Part shown: piece after piece, positions 1 to 8,879 of the stretch
How positions within the stretch are numbered: the stretch's first letter is position 1
Layout: each line of letters begins with the position of its first letter
NCBI RefSeq assembly: GCF_947253065.1
Contig: NZ_CAMXWS010000005.1
Span: 14,426-78,425 of the forward strand
Direction of reading: 5' to 3'
DNA: 64,000 nucleotides
Source of the DNA: an uncultured Corynebacterium sp.
Lineage (GTDB): Bacteria > Actinomycetota > Actinomycetes > Mycobacteriales > Mycobacteriaceae
Program-made: the position numbers and the translations under genes
Notes under the pieces: generated by a model
What the model saw: only the letters and a program-made list of their open reading frames with translations
What the model was told of the DNA's origin: nothing
Database searches by the model: none

Positions 1-1055
1 GCCATGCCGTTAACTTCTTCTTCTGCTTGAAGCCACGGCTCCGGCGTAGCGGACTTGGAATAGACGCTGATGGTGGGGTAGCGGTGGCCAATTCCCGCGC
101 ACATGATCGCCTGGTCATTCTCGGCGATGATCAGGTTGTGGTAGCTCGAATAATTGATGCCCCACTCGTTGTACATATTCGGATTTTGTCGCAGTTTCGC
201 GATCTCCAGGTCGGCCTGGACACCGCGTTCGTCGATAGCAACGAGCTGCTTGTGAAGGTGATCGAATGATGCGCCAGCGGGGGCGAGCCAATTCTGGAAC
301 ACCGATACATATGGCGCGTAGCGGTTGCGCTCGTAGAGATCACGCAGGGAATCGATGGTGAAGGCGATGAACGCGCGGTGCTCATCCAACGGGAGCGTGC
401 CGGAGGATGCGAGCTGGCTTGAATCGGACGCATCGTCAACAAAGTGACGCCGTGCAATGATCACATCATGCCCGCCACCGAAATATGCCGGCACGTGGGC
501 AAGCAATTCGTCTTCGCTCGGATTGCCATCGTGTCCCGATGCCTTTAACCGCGTGCGCACAATATCAAAAACATGGCGCCGCCCGGCATCGTCGGCGAGG
601 TAACGCTCCATATGGTCATGCCGCGACTCGTCCATGCTGAAGCCGTAATTTTGCGCCCAGTAGTCATAAGAGACGATCTCGAAAAGATTAGGCACGCGTC
701 GAAACGCAGCTTCAGTGCAGCCAAGCTCGTGGGGGAGAAGGTCACGCAGGATTTCCCATTTCCCGTTCGTGCGCACCATGCGCGATTTTTCAGGCGGCGT
801 ATTGAGCTGCTTATCGACGCAGAAATTACAGCTCGCCGTGAAATCATGCGGTTCGAGTGCATGTGGGTCAGTCTTCGGCACCTTGAGAGGGCGATTGCCG
901 CGTCCCGGCACAGTCCACACCTGGGTTCCGGAGAATGGATTGAGCTGCTTGATGGTGCCATCTGCCATCGTGGTCAGTGGCGTGCGTGATACCGACAGCG
1001 AGGCTGCCTCGAGATGAGACATGGGATTCGGTGTGGGAATGGTCGTCTCTGTCAT
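1..1055 (-). CDS. DUF4921-type galactose-1-phosphate uridylyltransferase-like protein (3' end missing)
   Basis: The gene runs off the left edge, leaving about 351 codons with no stop. The translation resembles the corynebacterial DUF4921 family, which is related to GalT/HIT nucleotidyl hydrolases and transferases. Visible marks are a CNFC pair near residue 78 (possible metal site), DHLHKQ near residue 265, which fits the HxHxQ active-site pattern of the superfamily, and GIGHRYPTISVYS near the C-terminal end of the visible part. The ATG at 1055 is chosen because TAGCCT lies 8 nt upstream, fitting a leaderless transcript. The true substrate cannot be told from sequence; canonical galactose metabolism is not implied. 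One CGTCGATAAGC element lies inside the gene and encodes Val-Asp-Lys. Confidence 0.75.
   Translation of the reverse strand, partial: MTETTIPTPNPMSHLEAASLSVSRTPLTTMADGTIKQLNPFSGTQVWTVPGRGNRPLKVPKTDPHALEPHDFTASCNFCVDKQLNTPPEKSRMVRTNGKWEILRDLLPHELGCTEAAFRRVPNLFEIVSYDYWAQNYGFSMDESRHDHMERYLADDAGRRHVFDIVRTRLKASGHDGNPSEDELLAHVPAYFGGGHDVIIARRHFVDDASDSSQLASSGTLPLDEHRAFIAFTIDSLRDLYERNRYAPYVSVFQNWLAPAGASFDHLHKQLVAIDERGVQADLEIAKLRQNPNMYNEWGINYSSYHNLIIAENDQAIMCAGIGHRYPTISVYSKSATPEPWLQAEEEVNGM
809..819 (-). repeat. CGTCGATAAGC element, site 1
   Basis: Exact 11-mer on the - strand, inside the DUF4921 gene, read there as VDK in CNFCVDKQ. Confidence 0.9.
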
Positions 1056-1086
1056 AAGACTCAAGGCTATTAGCTAGTCTGTCTGC
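1056..1086. promoter_or_regulatory. 31-bp divergent promoter region of two leaderless genes
   Basis: On the - strand TAGCCT (1069-1064) precedes the DUF4921 start by 8 nt; on the + strand TAGTCT (1075-1080) precedes the next start by 6 nt. Both hexamers fit the corynebacterial -10 form TAnnnT, so transcription would begin at or next to each start codon. There is no room for a Shine-Dalgarno leader. Confidence 0.55.
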
Positions 1087-1482
1087 ATGCCGACGATCCA
1101 GTTTGACGTGCTTGTTCCCGATGATGCAGCAGGCAAGCAAGTAGAAGATGCTTTTGCCAGTGCAGTTGAAATCCTGGTCCGCCATGAGCGACTGACCTCT
1201 GGTGAGGTGACTCGTGATGTGGCGCCGGATGTCCGGGAGGACACGCTTGCGCAATTACGTCAGGCCTTTGAGGAAGAGCGAGGCGAGGAGCCAGGGGATG
1301 CGATCGTGCAGCGCTACCTCATCACCGCCGAGGGGGCGAGTTCGATGAATCAACTGGCCATGGGGCTTTCCCGCGTGCTCACCCCGAAGGCGGAACTGCC
1401 CAAGGACCCAGTGGCGTTGGAGCGCCAGCTGGATTTTGAGCTGCCTGCTGTTTATCCCTGGGCTGTTGAGGTATTGAGGTAG
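1087..1482 (+). CDS. Conserved hypothetical acidic protein, 131 aa
   Basis: Not recognised. The product is a soluble acidic protein with no signal peptide or membrane segment. It opens with a beta-strand-like MPTIQFDVLVPDD, followed by a helical acidic stretch (residues 37-65, rich in E and R) and ends in PAVYPWAVEVLR. The start is supported by the TAGTCT hexamer 6 nt upstream, i.e. a leaderless transcript. It is divergent from the DUF4921 gene and its last 31 bp overlap the convergent glycerate kinase gene. Codon use matches the neighbours, which argues that it is a real gene. No function can be assigned. Confidence 0.65.
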   Translation: MPTIQFDVLVPDDAAGKQVEDAFASAVEILVRHERLTSGEVTRDVAPDVREDTLAQLRQAFEEERGEEPGDAIVQRYLITAEGASSMNQLAMGLSRVLTPKAELPKDPVALERQLDFELPAVYPWAVEVLR

Positions 1483-2651
1483 TCCACCGCCGCCTGCGCA
1501 CCAGCTTGGACAAGTTGGGCACGGACATCTGGGAACTCTGACTGTTTGCCCAGCTCGACTGCTAAGACGCCTTCCGGGACATCAGTCTCAAATGTGCCTG
1601 CGACAATCGCTGCAGTCGTACCGGACTCAGCAGCTAGGTCCGTGATCACCGACGCGACCTTGCCTGCGACGGACTGCCCGTCATATTTGCCCTCGCCAGT
1701 AACGACAAAATTGGCTGCGGCGATTTTTTCCTTCAGCCCCTGCGCAGCCGCAACGGTGCGTGCGCCGGAAACGACGCTGACATGCTCAGTATTACCGTGC
1801 ATGAGTTCAGACAGCCACGTAATGCCGATCGGCAGGCCGCCTGCTGCCCCGTAGCCAGGCTGAGTCGGATCCACACCGGTCACCTCGCAGAGGTGCTGTA
1901 GCGCCGCATCGACCTTCTCAACATCCTCAGGCGAAGCCCCCTTCTGCGGGCCGAATACATGAGCTGCGCCCTGGGGGCCGGTGGCAGGGAAGGCGGTATC
2001 AGACAGCAAGAGCCAGTCGACGGAGGCTGCCGGGATATTCACCTTCGCAGTGTCGAAGCTGTCCAGCTCGCCGAGCGCGCCACCACCATGACGCAGGGGA
2101 TGGCCATCGGCATTGAGCGGGTTCGCGCCGAGCGCGACCAAAATGCCTGTGCCACCATCGATCGTTGCGGATCCGCCCAGACCAAGCACGATGCGGCGTG
2201 CGCCACGCGTTTGCGCATCGGCGATGAGAACGCCGGTGCCATACGTATCACCGGTGAGCGGAACTGGATTGTCCTTCACCGCAGGTAAACCGCTTGCGGC
2301 AGCGACATCAATATAGGCCGTTTCTTCAGTGGCGTTATAGACATAGCTTGCTTCGGTCAGGCGGCCCGCAGCATCGGTTGTGGGCAGTGTGATGGTTTCG
2401 CCACTAAAGAGCCCAGCTGTTCCCTCGCCCCCATCAGCCATGGCAATGTGTTCAATGTCACAGTCTACGATGATCGAGCGGATTCCTTCCGAGATCCACT
2501 CGGCAGCATCGGCTGCGCTGGCCGATCCCTTGAAAGAGTCTGGTGCGACGACTATCCGCATAGTTTCCGCATCAGCGACAAAATTCGCTGGTAAGCCCGC
2601 AGTTTCTTCGTCAACGGAAGAAGTGGAGGAAATTGGGTCAGTGTTCACCAT
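1452..2651 (-). CDS. glxK: Glycerate kinase (GlxK/GarK family)
   Basis: Phosphorylates glycerate using ATP, feeding it into glycolysis. The core starts at residue 31 with MRIVVAPDSFKGS, the family's usual N-terminus. MADGGEGT follows near residue 71, GLGGSATIDGGTG near 155 (substrate/nucleotide loop), GAAGGLP near 249 and VTGEGKYDGQS near 317, all typical of the type 1 family. The first ATG (2651) has AAGGAG about 10 nt upstream, so a 30-residue N-terminal extension is probably translated. The alternative start at 2561 would give the standard length of about 369 aa but lacks a good ribosome site. The 3' end overlaps the convergent small gene by 31 bp. The gene stands alone with no glyoxylate-pathway neighbours. 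Confidence 0.88.
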   Translation of the reverse strand: MVNTDPISSTSSVDEETAGLPANFVADAETMRIVVAPDSFKGSASAADAAEWISEGIRSIIVDCDIEHIAMADGGEGTAGLFSGETITLPTTDAAGRLTEASYVYNATEETAYIDVAAASGLPAVKDNPVPLTGDTYGTGVLIADAQTRGARRIVLGLGGSATIDGGTGILVALGANPLNADGHPLRHGGGALGELDSFDTAKVNIPAASVDWLLLSDTAFPATGPQGAAHVFGPQKGASPEDVEKVDAALQHLCEVTGVDPTQPGYGAAGGLPIGITWLSELMHGNTEHVSVVSGARTVAAAQGLKEKIAAANFVVTGEGKYDGQSVAGKVASVITDLAAESGTTAAIVAGTFETDVPEGVLAVELGKQSEFPDVRAQLVQAGAQAAVDYLNTSTAQG

Positions 2652-2776
2652 GGCTGGCGTGCTCCTTTGTTTTCCAGTGGGCGAAGAGATGTCGACAAGT
2701 TTGTCCGATTCGCTAAGACGCTATCAATTTGGCCAGATTGATTTGTGATATAGGCCTCATATCGCCTTGACCAGAC

Positions 2777-2782
2777 TATAGT
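2777..2782 (+). promoter_or_regulatory. Candidate -10 hexamer (TATAGT) for gdhA
   Basis: TATAGT about 37 nt before the gdhA start fits a corynebacterial -10. No convincing -35 is seen. I did not find a clear AmtR-type nitrogen operator here, although gdh is AmtR-controlled in C. glutamicum. Confidence 0.35.
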
Positions 2783-2818
2783 TTCGTAGTTGTTGAGCAG
2801 TCAGAAGAAAGGATTGAT

Positions 2819-4165
2819 ATGACATCCAGCGAAGACCAGATCTCGGGCTATTACAACAAACTTCTGAAGCGCAATGCCGGCGAACCGGAATTCCACCAAG
2901 CGGTCGCCGAAGTTCTTGATTCCCTGAAGATTGTCCTGAATAAGGATCCTCACTACAACGACTACGGCCTCATTGAGCGTCTCTGTGAGCCCGAGCGCCA
3001 GATCATTTTCCGTGTTCCGTGGGTCGGAGACGACGGTGAAGTTCGCGTCAACCGTGGCTTCCGCGTCCAGTTCAACTCCGCGCTCGGCCCCTACAAGGGT
3101 GGCCTACGTTTCCACCCAAGCGTGAACCTAGGCATCATCAAGTTCCTGGGCTTTGAGCAAATCTTTAAGAACTCCTTGACCGGCCTGCCGATCGGTGGCG
3201 GCAAGGGCGGCTCTGACTTTGACCCGAAGGGCAAGTCTGATGCAGAGATCATGCGTTTCTGCCAGTCGTTCATGACAGAGCTGCACCGCCACATCGGTGA
3301 GTACCGCGATGTTCCCGCTGGCGATATCGGTGTAGGAGGCCGTGAGATCGGCTTCCTCTTTGGCCAGTACCGTCGCCTGACCAACGAGCACGAGTCTGGT
3401 GTCCTTACCGGCAAGGGCCTGACCTGGGGCGGTTCCCTGGTCCGCACCGAGGCAACCGGCTTCGGTGCCGTCTACATCACCAACAAGATGATGGCAGCCC
3501 ACGGTGATTCCCTCGACGGCGCCAAGGTCATTGTCTCTGGTTCCGGCAACGTGGCTATCCACGCGATCTCCAAGGCGCAGGAGCTTGGCGCAACCGTCGT
3601 TGGATTCTCTGATTCCTCCGGTTGGGTAGAAACGCCGAACGGTGTTGATGTTGAGCTGCTGAAGGAGATCAAGGAAGTCCGTCGCGGTCGCGTTAGCGAG
3701 TATGTCGAAGAGTCCGAAGGTGCAACCTTCCATGATGACGGTTCTATCTGGGACATCAAGGCCGATGTCGCTCTGCCATGTGCGACCCAAAACGAGCTCG
3801 ACGGTGAGCATGCACAGAAGCTCGTGGATAACGGCGTCAAGTATGTTGCCGAGGGTGCGAATATGCCGTCTACTGCTGAAGCAATCGAGATCTACCGCAA
3901 GAACAACGTCCACTTCCTGCCAGGCAAGGCAGCGAATGCTGGTGGCGTGGCAACCTCTGCACTTGAGATGCAGCAGAATGCTTCGCGTGACTCGTGGAAT
4001 TTCGAGTACACCGACGCACGCCTGAAGGACATCATGGAGAACATCTTCCGCCACACTTCGGCTACTGCAGCTGAGTACGACCATGAAGGTGACTATGTTG
4101 TCGGTGCAAATATCGCTGGCTTCAAGAAGGTTGCTGACGCAATGTTTGCGCAAGGCGTGGTCTAA
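2819..4165 (+). CDS. gdhA: NADP-specific glutamate dehydrogenase
   Basis: Catalyses reductive amination of 2-oxoglutarate to glutamate with ammonium and NADPH in the cytoplasm. At 448 aa it has the length of the hexameric small-subunit class. The catalytic glycine/lysine region reads LPIGGGKGGSDFDPKG (residues about 122-137), preceded by the 2-oxoglutarate-binding GPYKGGLRFHPSV. A Rossmann fingerprint, VSGSGNVAIHA, lies near residue 240. The ATG has AGAAAGGA 7 nt upstream. It is transcribed alone and ends at a strong hairpin terminator. Because amtB-glnK is broken elsewhere in this window, this enzyme may be the main ammonium-assimilating step served by diffusion or by another transporter (inference). 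Confidence 0.96.
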   Translation: MTSSEDQISGYYNKLLKRNAGEPEFHQAVAEVLDSLKIVLNKDPHYNDYGLIERLCEPERQIIFRVPWVGDDGEVRVNRGFRVQFNSALGPYKGGLRFHPSVNLGIIKFLGFEQIFKNSLTGLPIGGGKGGSDFDPKGKSDAEIMRFCQSFMTELHRHIGEYRDVPAGDIGVGGREIGFLFGQYRRLTNEHESGVLTGKGLTWGGSLVRTEATGFGAVYITNKMMAAHGDSLDGAKVIVSGSGNVAIHAISKAQELGATVVGFSDSSGWVETPNGVDVELLKEIKEVRRGRVSEYVEESEGATFHDDGSIWDIKADVALPCATQNELDGEHAQKLVDNGVKYVAEGANMPSTAEAIEIYRKNNVHFLPGKAANAGGVATSALEMQQNASRDSWNFEYTDARLKDIMENIFRHTSATAAEYDHEGDYVVGANIAGFKKVADAMFAQGVV

Positions 4166-4203
4166 GCCCGCCTAGATTTTCCTCCGAGACCTTTTCGGAC
4201 ACG

Positions 4204-4232
4204 CGCCCCGGCTTGCCGGGGCGTTCGTTGTT
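4204..4232 (+). terminator. Rho-independent terminator of gdhA
   Basis: Perfect 8-bp GC stem CGCCCCGG / CCGGGGCG with a CTTG loop, followed by the T-rich TTCGTTGTTT. Confidence 0.85.
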
Positions 4233-4252
4233 TCGCCAGTACTGTTGGGCTC

Positions 4253-4999
4253 ATGTACCGCGTATTTGAAGCTCTCGATGAACTGGTCAACACCGTCGAA
4301 CAAGCCTACGGCGTTCCGATGACGTCGAATTGCATGGTTCCGCGCAACGAAGTGCTCGCGCTTCTCGATGACATCCGTAATGCCTTCCCCGTCGAGATCG
4401 ACGACGCGCAGGATGTTCTGGATAAGCAAGATGAAATCCTTCGCGGTGCTGAGGACCGCGCTGATGCGATCATTGGAGACGCAGAAGCGGAGGCCCAGCG
4501 CCTGGTTACTGATGCTCACAATGAATCCGAATCTATGCTGAGCGATGCTCAGCAGCGTTCGACGTTGATGGTTTCCAATGCTGAAGAGGATGCGGATAAC
4601 ACCGTCTCTCGCGCACGTGAAGAGGCGGAGCAGATGGTGGAGCGTGCTCGTCGAGAAGCCGAGCGCCTTGTTGCAGACGGTAACGAGTCCTACGACCGTT
4701 CCGTGGCTGAAGGCCTGGAAGAGCAGCAGCGCCTTGTCTCCGAGGCTGAGGTCACCCGCCGTGCCGATGAAGAGGCACACCGGATCGTGGAATCTGCCCA
4801 CGCCGAGTCCAGTCGCCTGCGCGGTGAGTGCGATGAATACGTGGACGGCAAGCTTGCCGAATTTGAGGAAACTCTGAGTGGTGTACTGCGCACCGTCACC
4901 TCCGATCGTTCCGCTCTGCGCCACGGCGCCGGCGCTTCCGGCCGCTACGAGCGTGAGGTGCGCGGCGACCGCGGTGAGCGTGGCGGCTACGCACGCTAA
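4253..4999 (+). CDS. DivIVA-like coiled-coil protein
   Basis: A 248-residue protein. Residues 1-60 resemble the start of DivIVA/Wag31-type proteins (YRVFEALDELVNTVEQAYG, then a short basic patch). Residues 65-215 are an almost uninterrupted acidic coiled coil rich in A, E, R and D, and the tail is Arg/Gly rich. Such proteins sense membrane curvature or act as scaffolds for polar growth and division in actinobacteria. It is too short and too divergent to be called Wag31 itself. TACTGT lies 7 nt before the ATG, suggesting a leaderless message. It is followed, 47 bp downstream, by the DUF177-rnc-mutM group. Confidence 0.7.
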   Translation: MYRVFEALDELVNTVEQAYGVPMTSNCMVPRNEVLALLDDIRNAFPVEIDDAQDVLDKQDEILRGAEDRADAIIGDAEAEAQRLVTDAHNESESMLSDAQQRSTLMVSNAEEDADNTVSRAREEAEQMVERARREAERLVADGNESYDRSVAEGLEEQQRLVSEAEVTRRADEEAHRIVESAHAESSRLRGECDEYVDGKLAEFEETLSGVLRTVTSDRSALRHGAGASGRYEREVRGDRGERGGYAR

Positions 5000-5046
5000 C
5001 TCTCCCGGCGCTCGGGCAATGACCGCAATGTATTGTGGGGTGCGTT

Positions 5047-5625
5047 ATGGCTACTAACCCGTTTGTTGTGGATGTGTCGGAAGCCCTGCATGGCGATGGA
5101 CTTCCGGTGACCACCACCCAGACCGGCCCGGCGCCCTCGCGCATCGGCCCGGAAATGATCGCCATCCCCGAAGGCCAAGAGGTTTCCATCGAGTCGACCA
5201 TCACCCCGCTTGGCGGGGGAGTGCTCGTCGATGCAACCGCTACTGCCCAGCTCAAAGGCCAGTGTGTGCGCTGCCTGCGTGAGCTGACCCCGACGGAGGA
5301 GATTCGTGTCTCGCAGGTCTTCTCAGGCTCCGATGACTTCATTACCGGCGATGCTGCTGATGAGGAAGATGATGGTTCTGGCGACGATGTCGCGCAGATC
5401 ATCGATGACACTGTGAACCTCGAGCAGGCTTTCATCGACGAGGTGGGCTTGAATCTGCCGTTCAACCCGGTCTGCGAGCCGGCTTGCCCCGAGGATTCGG
5501 ATGTCCCCGCCGCTGACGGTGTGTCGGGTGAACGGAACGACCTGGTGGATCCGCGCTGGGCTGGGCTGGAGAAATTCCTCACGTCCGAAGACAGCGACGA
5601 TGCTGGTTCTTCTTCCGAGAAATAG
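5047..5625 (+). CDS. DUF177 (YceD) family protein
   Basis: YceD-family proteins usually precede rpmF or rnc; in plants and bacteria they are linked to 23S rRNA accumulation. Visible features are CVRCLRE (residues about 72-78) and the paired CEPACPE near residue 142, the cysteine pattern of the family, with a long acidic stretch between them. The ATG at 5047 is preferred to the in-frame GTG at 5035 because it has a GGGG tract about 6 nt upstream and gives the normal N-terminus. It ends 11 bp before rnc and is surely co-transcribed with it. Confidence 0.82.
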   Translation: MATNPFVVDVSEALHGDGLPVTTTQTGPAPSRIGPEMIAIPEGQEVSIESTITPLGGGVLVDATATAQLKGQCVRCLRELTPTEEIRVSQVFSGSDDFITGDAADEEDDGSGDDVAQIIDDTVNLEQAFIDEVGLNLPFNPVCEPACPEDSDVPAADGVSGERNDLVDPRWAGLEKFLTSEDSDDAGSSSEK

Positions 5626-5636
5626 CTGGAGGGGAC

Positions 5637-6395
5637 GTGCCACGCGCAAAGAAAAATAAGATCCCTGGCGATCAGGCTTTGGCCCAGGCATTCGCCGCGG
5701 TTGATCACACCCCGTTGCTGGAACAGCTCGGTGTGGAGATCAACCCGGACCACCTGTGCTTGGCGTTGACGCACCGTTCGTTCGCGAATGAGCACGGGAC
5801 GTTGCCGAATAACGAGCGCCTTGAATTCGTCGGCGACGCGGTGCTCGGGTTGACTATCGCGAATGCCCTGTTCGAGAAATTCCCTTCCCGCCCCGAGTCG
5901 GATTTGTCGCCGATGCGTGCGCGCATCGTGTCGCGCTATGGGCTCGCCGAGGTTGCTCGCGAAATCGGGTTGGGAAATCACGTTTTGCTGGGCAAAGGCG
6001 AAGAAACCACAGGTGGCCGCGACAAGGACTCGATTCTTGCAGACACGACTGAGGCTGTGCTCGGCGCGATTTACCGCCAGCATGGCTTCAACACCACGCG
6101 CGATGTGATCTTGCGTCTTTTTGAAGACAAGATCGACAACGCTCACTGGATCCAGGACTGGAAGACCGAGCTGCAGGAGCGTGTAGCCGAGCTGGGTGGG
6201 CACCCGCCGGTATACACAGCCACGGCCGAAGGTCCCGAACACGAGCAGGTTTTCACCGCGCAAGCGCTTATCGACGGCACGTCGCGCGGCACTGGCCGTG
6301 GCCACAACAAGAAGACTGCTGAGCAGAATGCGGCACGTGAAGCCTTCTTCTTCCTCAAGGATCACCCCGAGACGATCGCGTTGCGGAAGGGGTAA
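5637..6395 (+). CDS. rnc: Ribonuclease III
   Basis: Double-stranded RNA endonuclease that matures 30S/23S rRNA precursors. The catalytic domain carries the family signature NERLEFVGDAVLGL (residues 59-72, with the conserved acidic E and D) and the second acidic site DTTEAVLGA (about 131-139). A dsRNA-binding domain covers about 170-245, including GRGHNKKTAEQNAA. The start is GTG at 5637 with GGAGGGG 4 nt upstream. It is the middle gene of DUF177-rnc-mutM. The repeated 11-mer element lies in the dsRBD, read as LID. Confidence 0.95.
   Translation: MPRAKKNKIPGDQALAQAFAAVDHTPLLEQLGVEINPDHLCLALTHRSFANEHGTLPNNERLEFVGDAVLGLTIANALFEKFPSRPESDLSPMRARIVSRYGLAEVAREIGLGNHVLLGKGEETTGGRDKDSILADTTEAVLGAIYRQHGFNTTRDVILRLFEDKIDNAHWIQDWKTELQERVAELGGHPPVYTATAEGPEHEQVFTAQALIDGTSRGTGRGHNKKTAEQNAAREAFFFLKDHPETIALRKG
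6266..6276 (-). repeat. CGTCGATAAGC element, site 2
   Basis: Exact copy inside rnc, written GCTTATCGACG on the + strand and read as Leu-Ile-Asp. Confidence 0.9.
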
Positions 6396-6401
6396 GGGGG
6401 A

Positions 6402-7256
6402 GTGCCGGAACTCCCAGAGGTGGAAGTAGTCCGTCGTGGACTCGATGTTCACGTGGTCGGTTCGACATTCCGCAGCGTTGAGGTGCTTCACCCGCGCGCA
6501 GTACGTGACAATGATGTCGATCTGGCAGAGATCCTTCCTGGACTGACCATTACCGGCACTGATCGCCGCGGAAAATTCTTGTGGCTCACGCTTTCCGACG
6601 GCGCAGCCCTGCTTGTTCACCTCCGCATGTCCGGCCAGATGCTCGTGGGCGACCCCGGCATGGTTGATAGCCCGCACCTGCGGATCCGGGCTGAGATCAA
6701 AGGACACGAAGGCGTGAAAGAGCTCGCCTTCGTGGACCAGCGCACGTTCGGGTCGTGGCAGTATGTTCCGCTGACCACTCCGGAGCCAGGAGCAGGTAGG
6801 CCAGTTCCGGTGACGATCCCGCACATTGCACCGGATCCTTTTGAGCCAGAGTTCGATGTGGTTGCCACCGCCAGAAGAATGCGCACAAAGAACGTGGCAG
6901 CGAAGACTCTTCTGCTTGACCAATCTGTGGTCAGCGGCATCGGTTCGATCTATGCCGATGAAGCAATGTGGGCAGCAGGGGTCAAACCGATTCGCAAGGG
7001 CAGAGCTCTGCGCCAGCGTGATGCCGTGGCATTGCTCGAAGAGTCCCGGGCTGTGATGGCCCGTGCACTCGAAGCTGGTGGCACCAGTTTTGATTCGCTC
7101 TACGTCAACGTCAATGGTGCGAGCGGATACTTCGCACGTTCTCTGAATGCTTATGGCCGGGCAGATGAGCCTTGCGCACGGTGCGGCACCCCGATCGCTC
7201 GGACTGTGATCAATGGCCGGTCGAGCTATTACTGCCCGAGCTGCCAAACACGTTGA
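6402..7256 (+). CDS. mutM: Formamidopyrimidine-DNA glycosylase (Fpg)
   Basis: Base-excision repair enzyme removing 8-oxoguanine and ring-opened purines. After removal of the initiator residue the protein starts PELPEVEVVRRGL, with the catalytic N-terminal proline and Glu. The beta-turn lysine is in RRGKFLWL (near residue 58). The helix-two-turn-helix region includes LLDQSVVSGIGSIYADE. The C-terminal zinc finger is CARC-x16-CPSC. Length 284 aa is normal. It starts at GTG 6 bp after rnc with a GGGGGAG ribosome site, so it is part of the rnc operon. Confidence 0.96.
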   Translation: MPELPEVEVVRRGLDVHVVGSTFRSVEVLHPRAVRDNDVDLAEILPGLTITGTDRRGKFLWLTLSDGAALLVHLRMSGQMLVGDPGMVDSPHLRIRAEIKGHEGVKELAFVDQRTFGSWQYVPLTTPEPGAGRPVPVTIPHIAPDPFEPEFDVVATARRMRTKNVAAKTLLLDQSVVSGIGSIYADEAMWAAGVKPIRKGRALRQRDAVALLEESRAVMARALEAGGTSFDSLYVNVNGASGYFARSLNAYGRADEPCARCGTPIARTVINGRSSYYCPSCQTR

Positions 7257-7314
7257 TGTCACCCGAATCCTAGAAATCGGCCCCCGGAAATAATGGGGCC
7301 AATCACATGCCGTA

Positions 7315-7320
7315 TAGAAT
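7315..7320 (+). promoter_or_regulatory. -10 hexamer TAGAAT of the AGCS symporter gene
   Basis: TAGAAT ends 7 nt before the ATG at 7328, which predicts a leaderless transcript and decides that start over the ATG at 7307. Confidence 0.5.
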
Positions 7321-7327
7321 TTTCGGC

Positions 7328-8878
7328 ATGGAAAAACTCGAGTCGTTTGTGGCAGACTCTGTCAACGACAACCTCTGGAAAGTCATCCCATTCCTGCTTC
7401 TCGCAGCGGGCATCTACTTTGGCCTTCGCACGATTTTTGTGCAGGTCCGCATGGTTCCGGACATGTTCAAGGCAGTGGCCGAAAGCCCGAAGGGCAAGGA
7501 CCGCGACGGGCGCGACCTTGATGAAGAATATGGCGGCATTTCTGCCTTCAAGGCATTCACCATTTCGGCTGCCTCACGCGTGGGCACCGGCAATATTGCC
7601 GGTGTTGCGCTGGCTATCACCATGGGTGGCCCAGGTGCAGTGTTCTGGATGTGGATCATCGCGATTGTCGGCGGTGCCACGGCTTTCGTCGAGTCGACGC
7701 TGGCTCAGCTGTGGAAAACCAAGGACGCGGACGGCAACTACCACGGTGGCCCTGCGTACTACATCACCCGCGGCTTGGGTGAGAAGTGGAAGCCACTGGC
7801 AGTGATCTTCGCGCTGGCGATCTCGATCACCTACGGCTTCATCTACAACGCGATTCAGACCAACTCCATCGTGGAGGCAGTCGGCGGTTCTTTGAATAAT
7901 GACTCGAATACGTTGAAGACGGTCGTTGCACTTTCCCTCGCTGCTGTGACTGCTTTGATCATCTTCGGTGGTGTGACCCGCATTGCGAATGTAACTCAGG
8001 TGGTCGTGCCGTTCATGGCAGGCGCCTACATCATCGTTGGCATCCTGGTGCTTGTTGTGAACTACAGGGAGATCCCGGGGATGTTCTCGCTCATCGTTGA
8101 GCACGCTCTGGGCATCAAGGAGATCGCTGGTGCGACCGTCGGTTATGCATTCATGAACGGTATGCGCCGCGGTCTGTTCTCCAATGAGGCTGGCCAGGGC
8201 TCTGCACCGAATGCTGCGGCAACGGCTACCGTTTCGCACCCGGTCAAGCAGGGGCTTGTTCAGACCCTTGGCGTGTACTTTGACACCCTCGTGGTGTGCA
8301 CGATTACCGCGTTCATCGTCCTGCTCGGCCCGGCTCCGATTTACGGCGAGGAAATTCAGGGCGCGGCACTGACCCAGTCGTCGCTGTCTGATTCGGTTGG
8401 CGCTTGGGGCACGCACTTTGTCACCTTTGTTTTGTTCTTCTTGGCATTCTCTTCCGTGCTCGGCAATTACTATCTTGCGCAGGCGAATGTGGAGTATCTG
8501 ACCAAGAAGAAGTCGGTGCTGACCGCTTTCCGCATCGGTGTTGTCGGCTTTGTCATCTTCGGTGCATTCGGTTCCCTGCCGCTGGTGTGGGCGCTCGGCG
8601 ACACGATGACGGCCACCATGGTGTTCATCAATCTCATCGCGATCATCCCTCTCGGTGGCATTGCCTTCAAGCTGCTCAAGAACTTCAGCGAGCAGCGTGC
8701 CCAGGGCATTGATCCGGTCTTCCACCGTGACATGCTGCCGGAGCTGAAGAATGTCGAGTTCTGGGACGGCTCCGACCCGGTCACTCGCCGCAGCGCCGAG
8801 GACCGCGTCACCGTTGACGAAGCACGCCGCGATGGTGCTGCTGAAGATACCGATGAGGGTGGTCTGACCCGCATCTAA
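7328..8878 (+). CDS. Sodium/alanine (AGCS family) amino-acid symporter
   Basis: Integral membrane carrier of about 516 aa, with some 10-11 hydrophobic segments. The family signature GTGNIAGVALAITMGGPGAVFWMW lies near residues 88-111 (only the first part is diagnostic). NGMRRGLFSNEAGQGSAPNAAA near residue 280 is the second hallmark. Such proteins import alanine, glycine or glutamine with Na+. The ATG at 7328 is preferred because a TAGAAT -10 box lies 7 nt upstream; an in-frame ATG at 7307 would overlap that promoter. The C-terminal 60 residues are charged and cytoplasmic. The exact substrate cannot be read from sequence. Confidence 0.9.
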   Translation: MEKLESFVADSVNDNLWKVIPFLLLAAGIYFGLRTIFVQVRMVPDMFKAVAESPKGKDRDGRDLDEEYGGISAFKAFTISAASRVGTGNIAGVALAITMGGPGAVFWMWIIAIVGGATAFVESTLAQLWKTKDADGNYHGGPAYYITRGLGEKWKPLAVIFALAISITYGFIYNAIQTNSIVEAVGGSLNNDSNTLKTVVALSLAAVTALIIFGGVTRIANVTQVVVPFMAGAYIIVGILVLVVNYREIPGMFSLIVEHALGIKEIAGATVGYAFMNGMRRGLFSNEAGQGSAPNAAATATVSHPVKQGLVQTLGVYFDTLVVCTITAFIVLLGPAPIYGEEIQGAALTQSSLSDSVGAWGTHFVTFVLFFLAFSSVLGNYYLAQANVEYLTKKKSVLTAFRIGVVGFVIFGAFGSLPLVWALGDTMTATMVFINLIAIIPLGGIAFKLLKNFSEQRAQGIDPVFHRDMLPELKNVEFWDGSDPVTRRSAEDRVTVDEARRDGAAEDTDEGGLTRI

Positions 8879-8879
8879 G

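Noticed and set aside
4896..7262. A 788-codon open frame on the - strand
   Set aside because: It is antisense to DUF177, rnc and mutM, whose products match known families over their full length; the antisense translation has no family features. Long shadow frames are common at this GC content.
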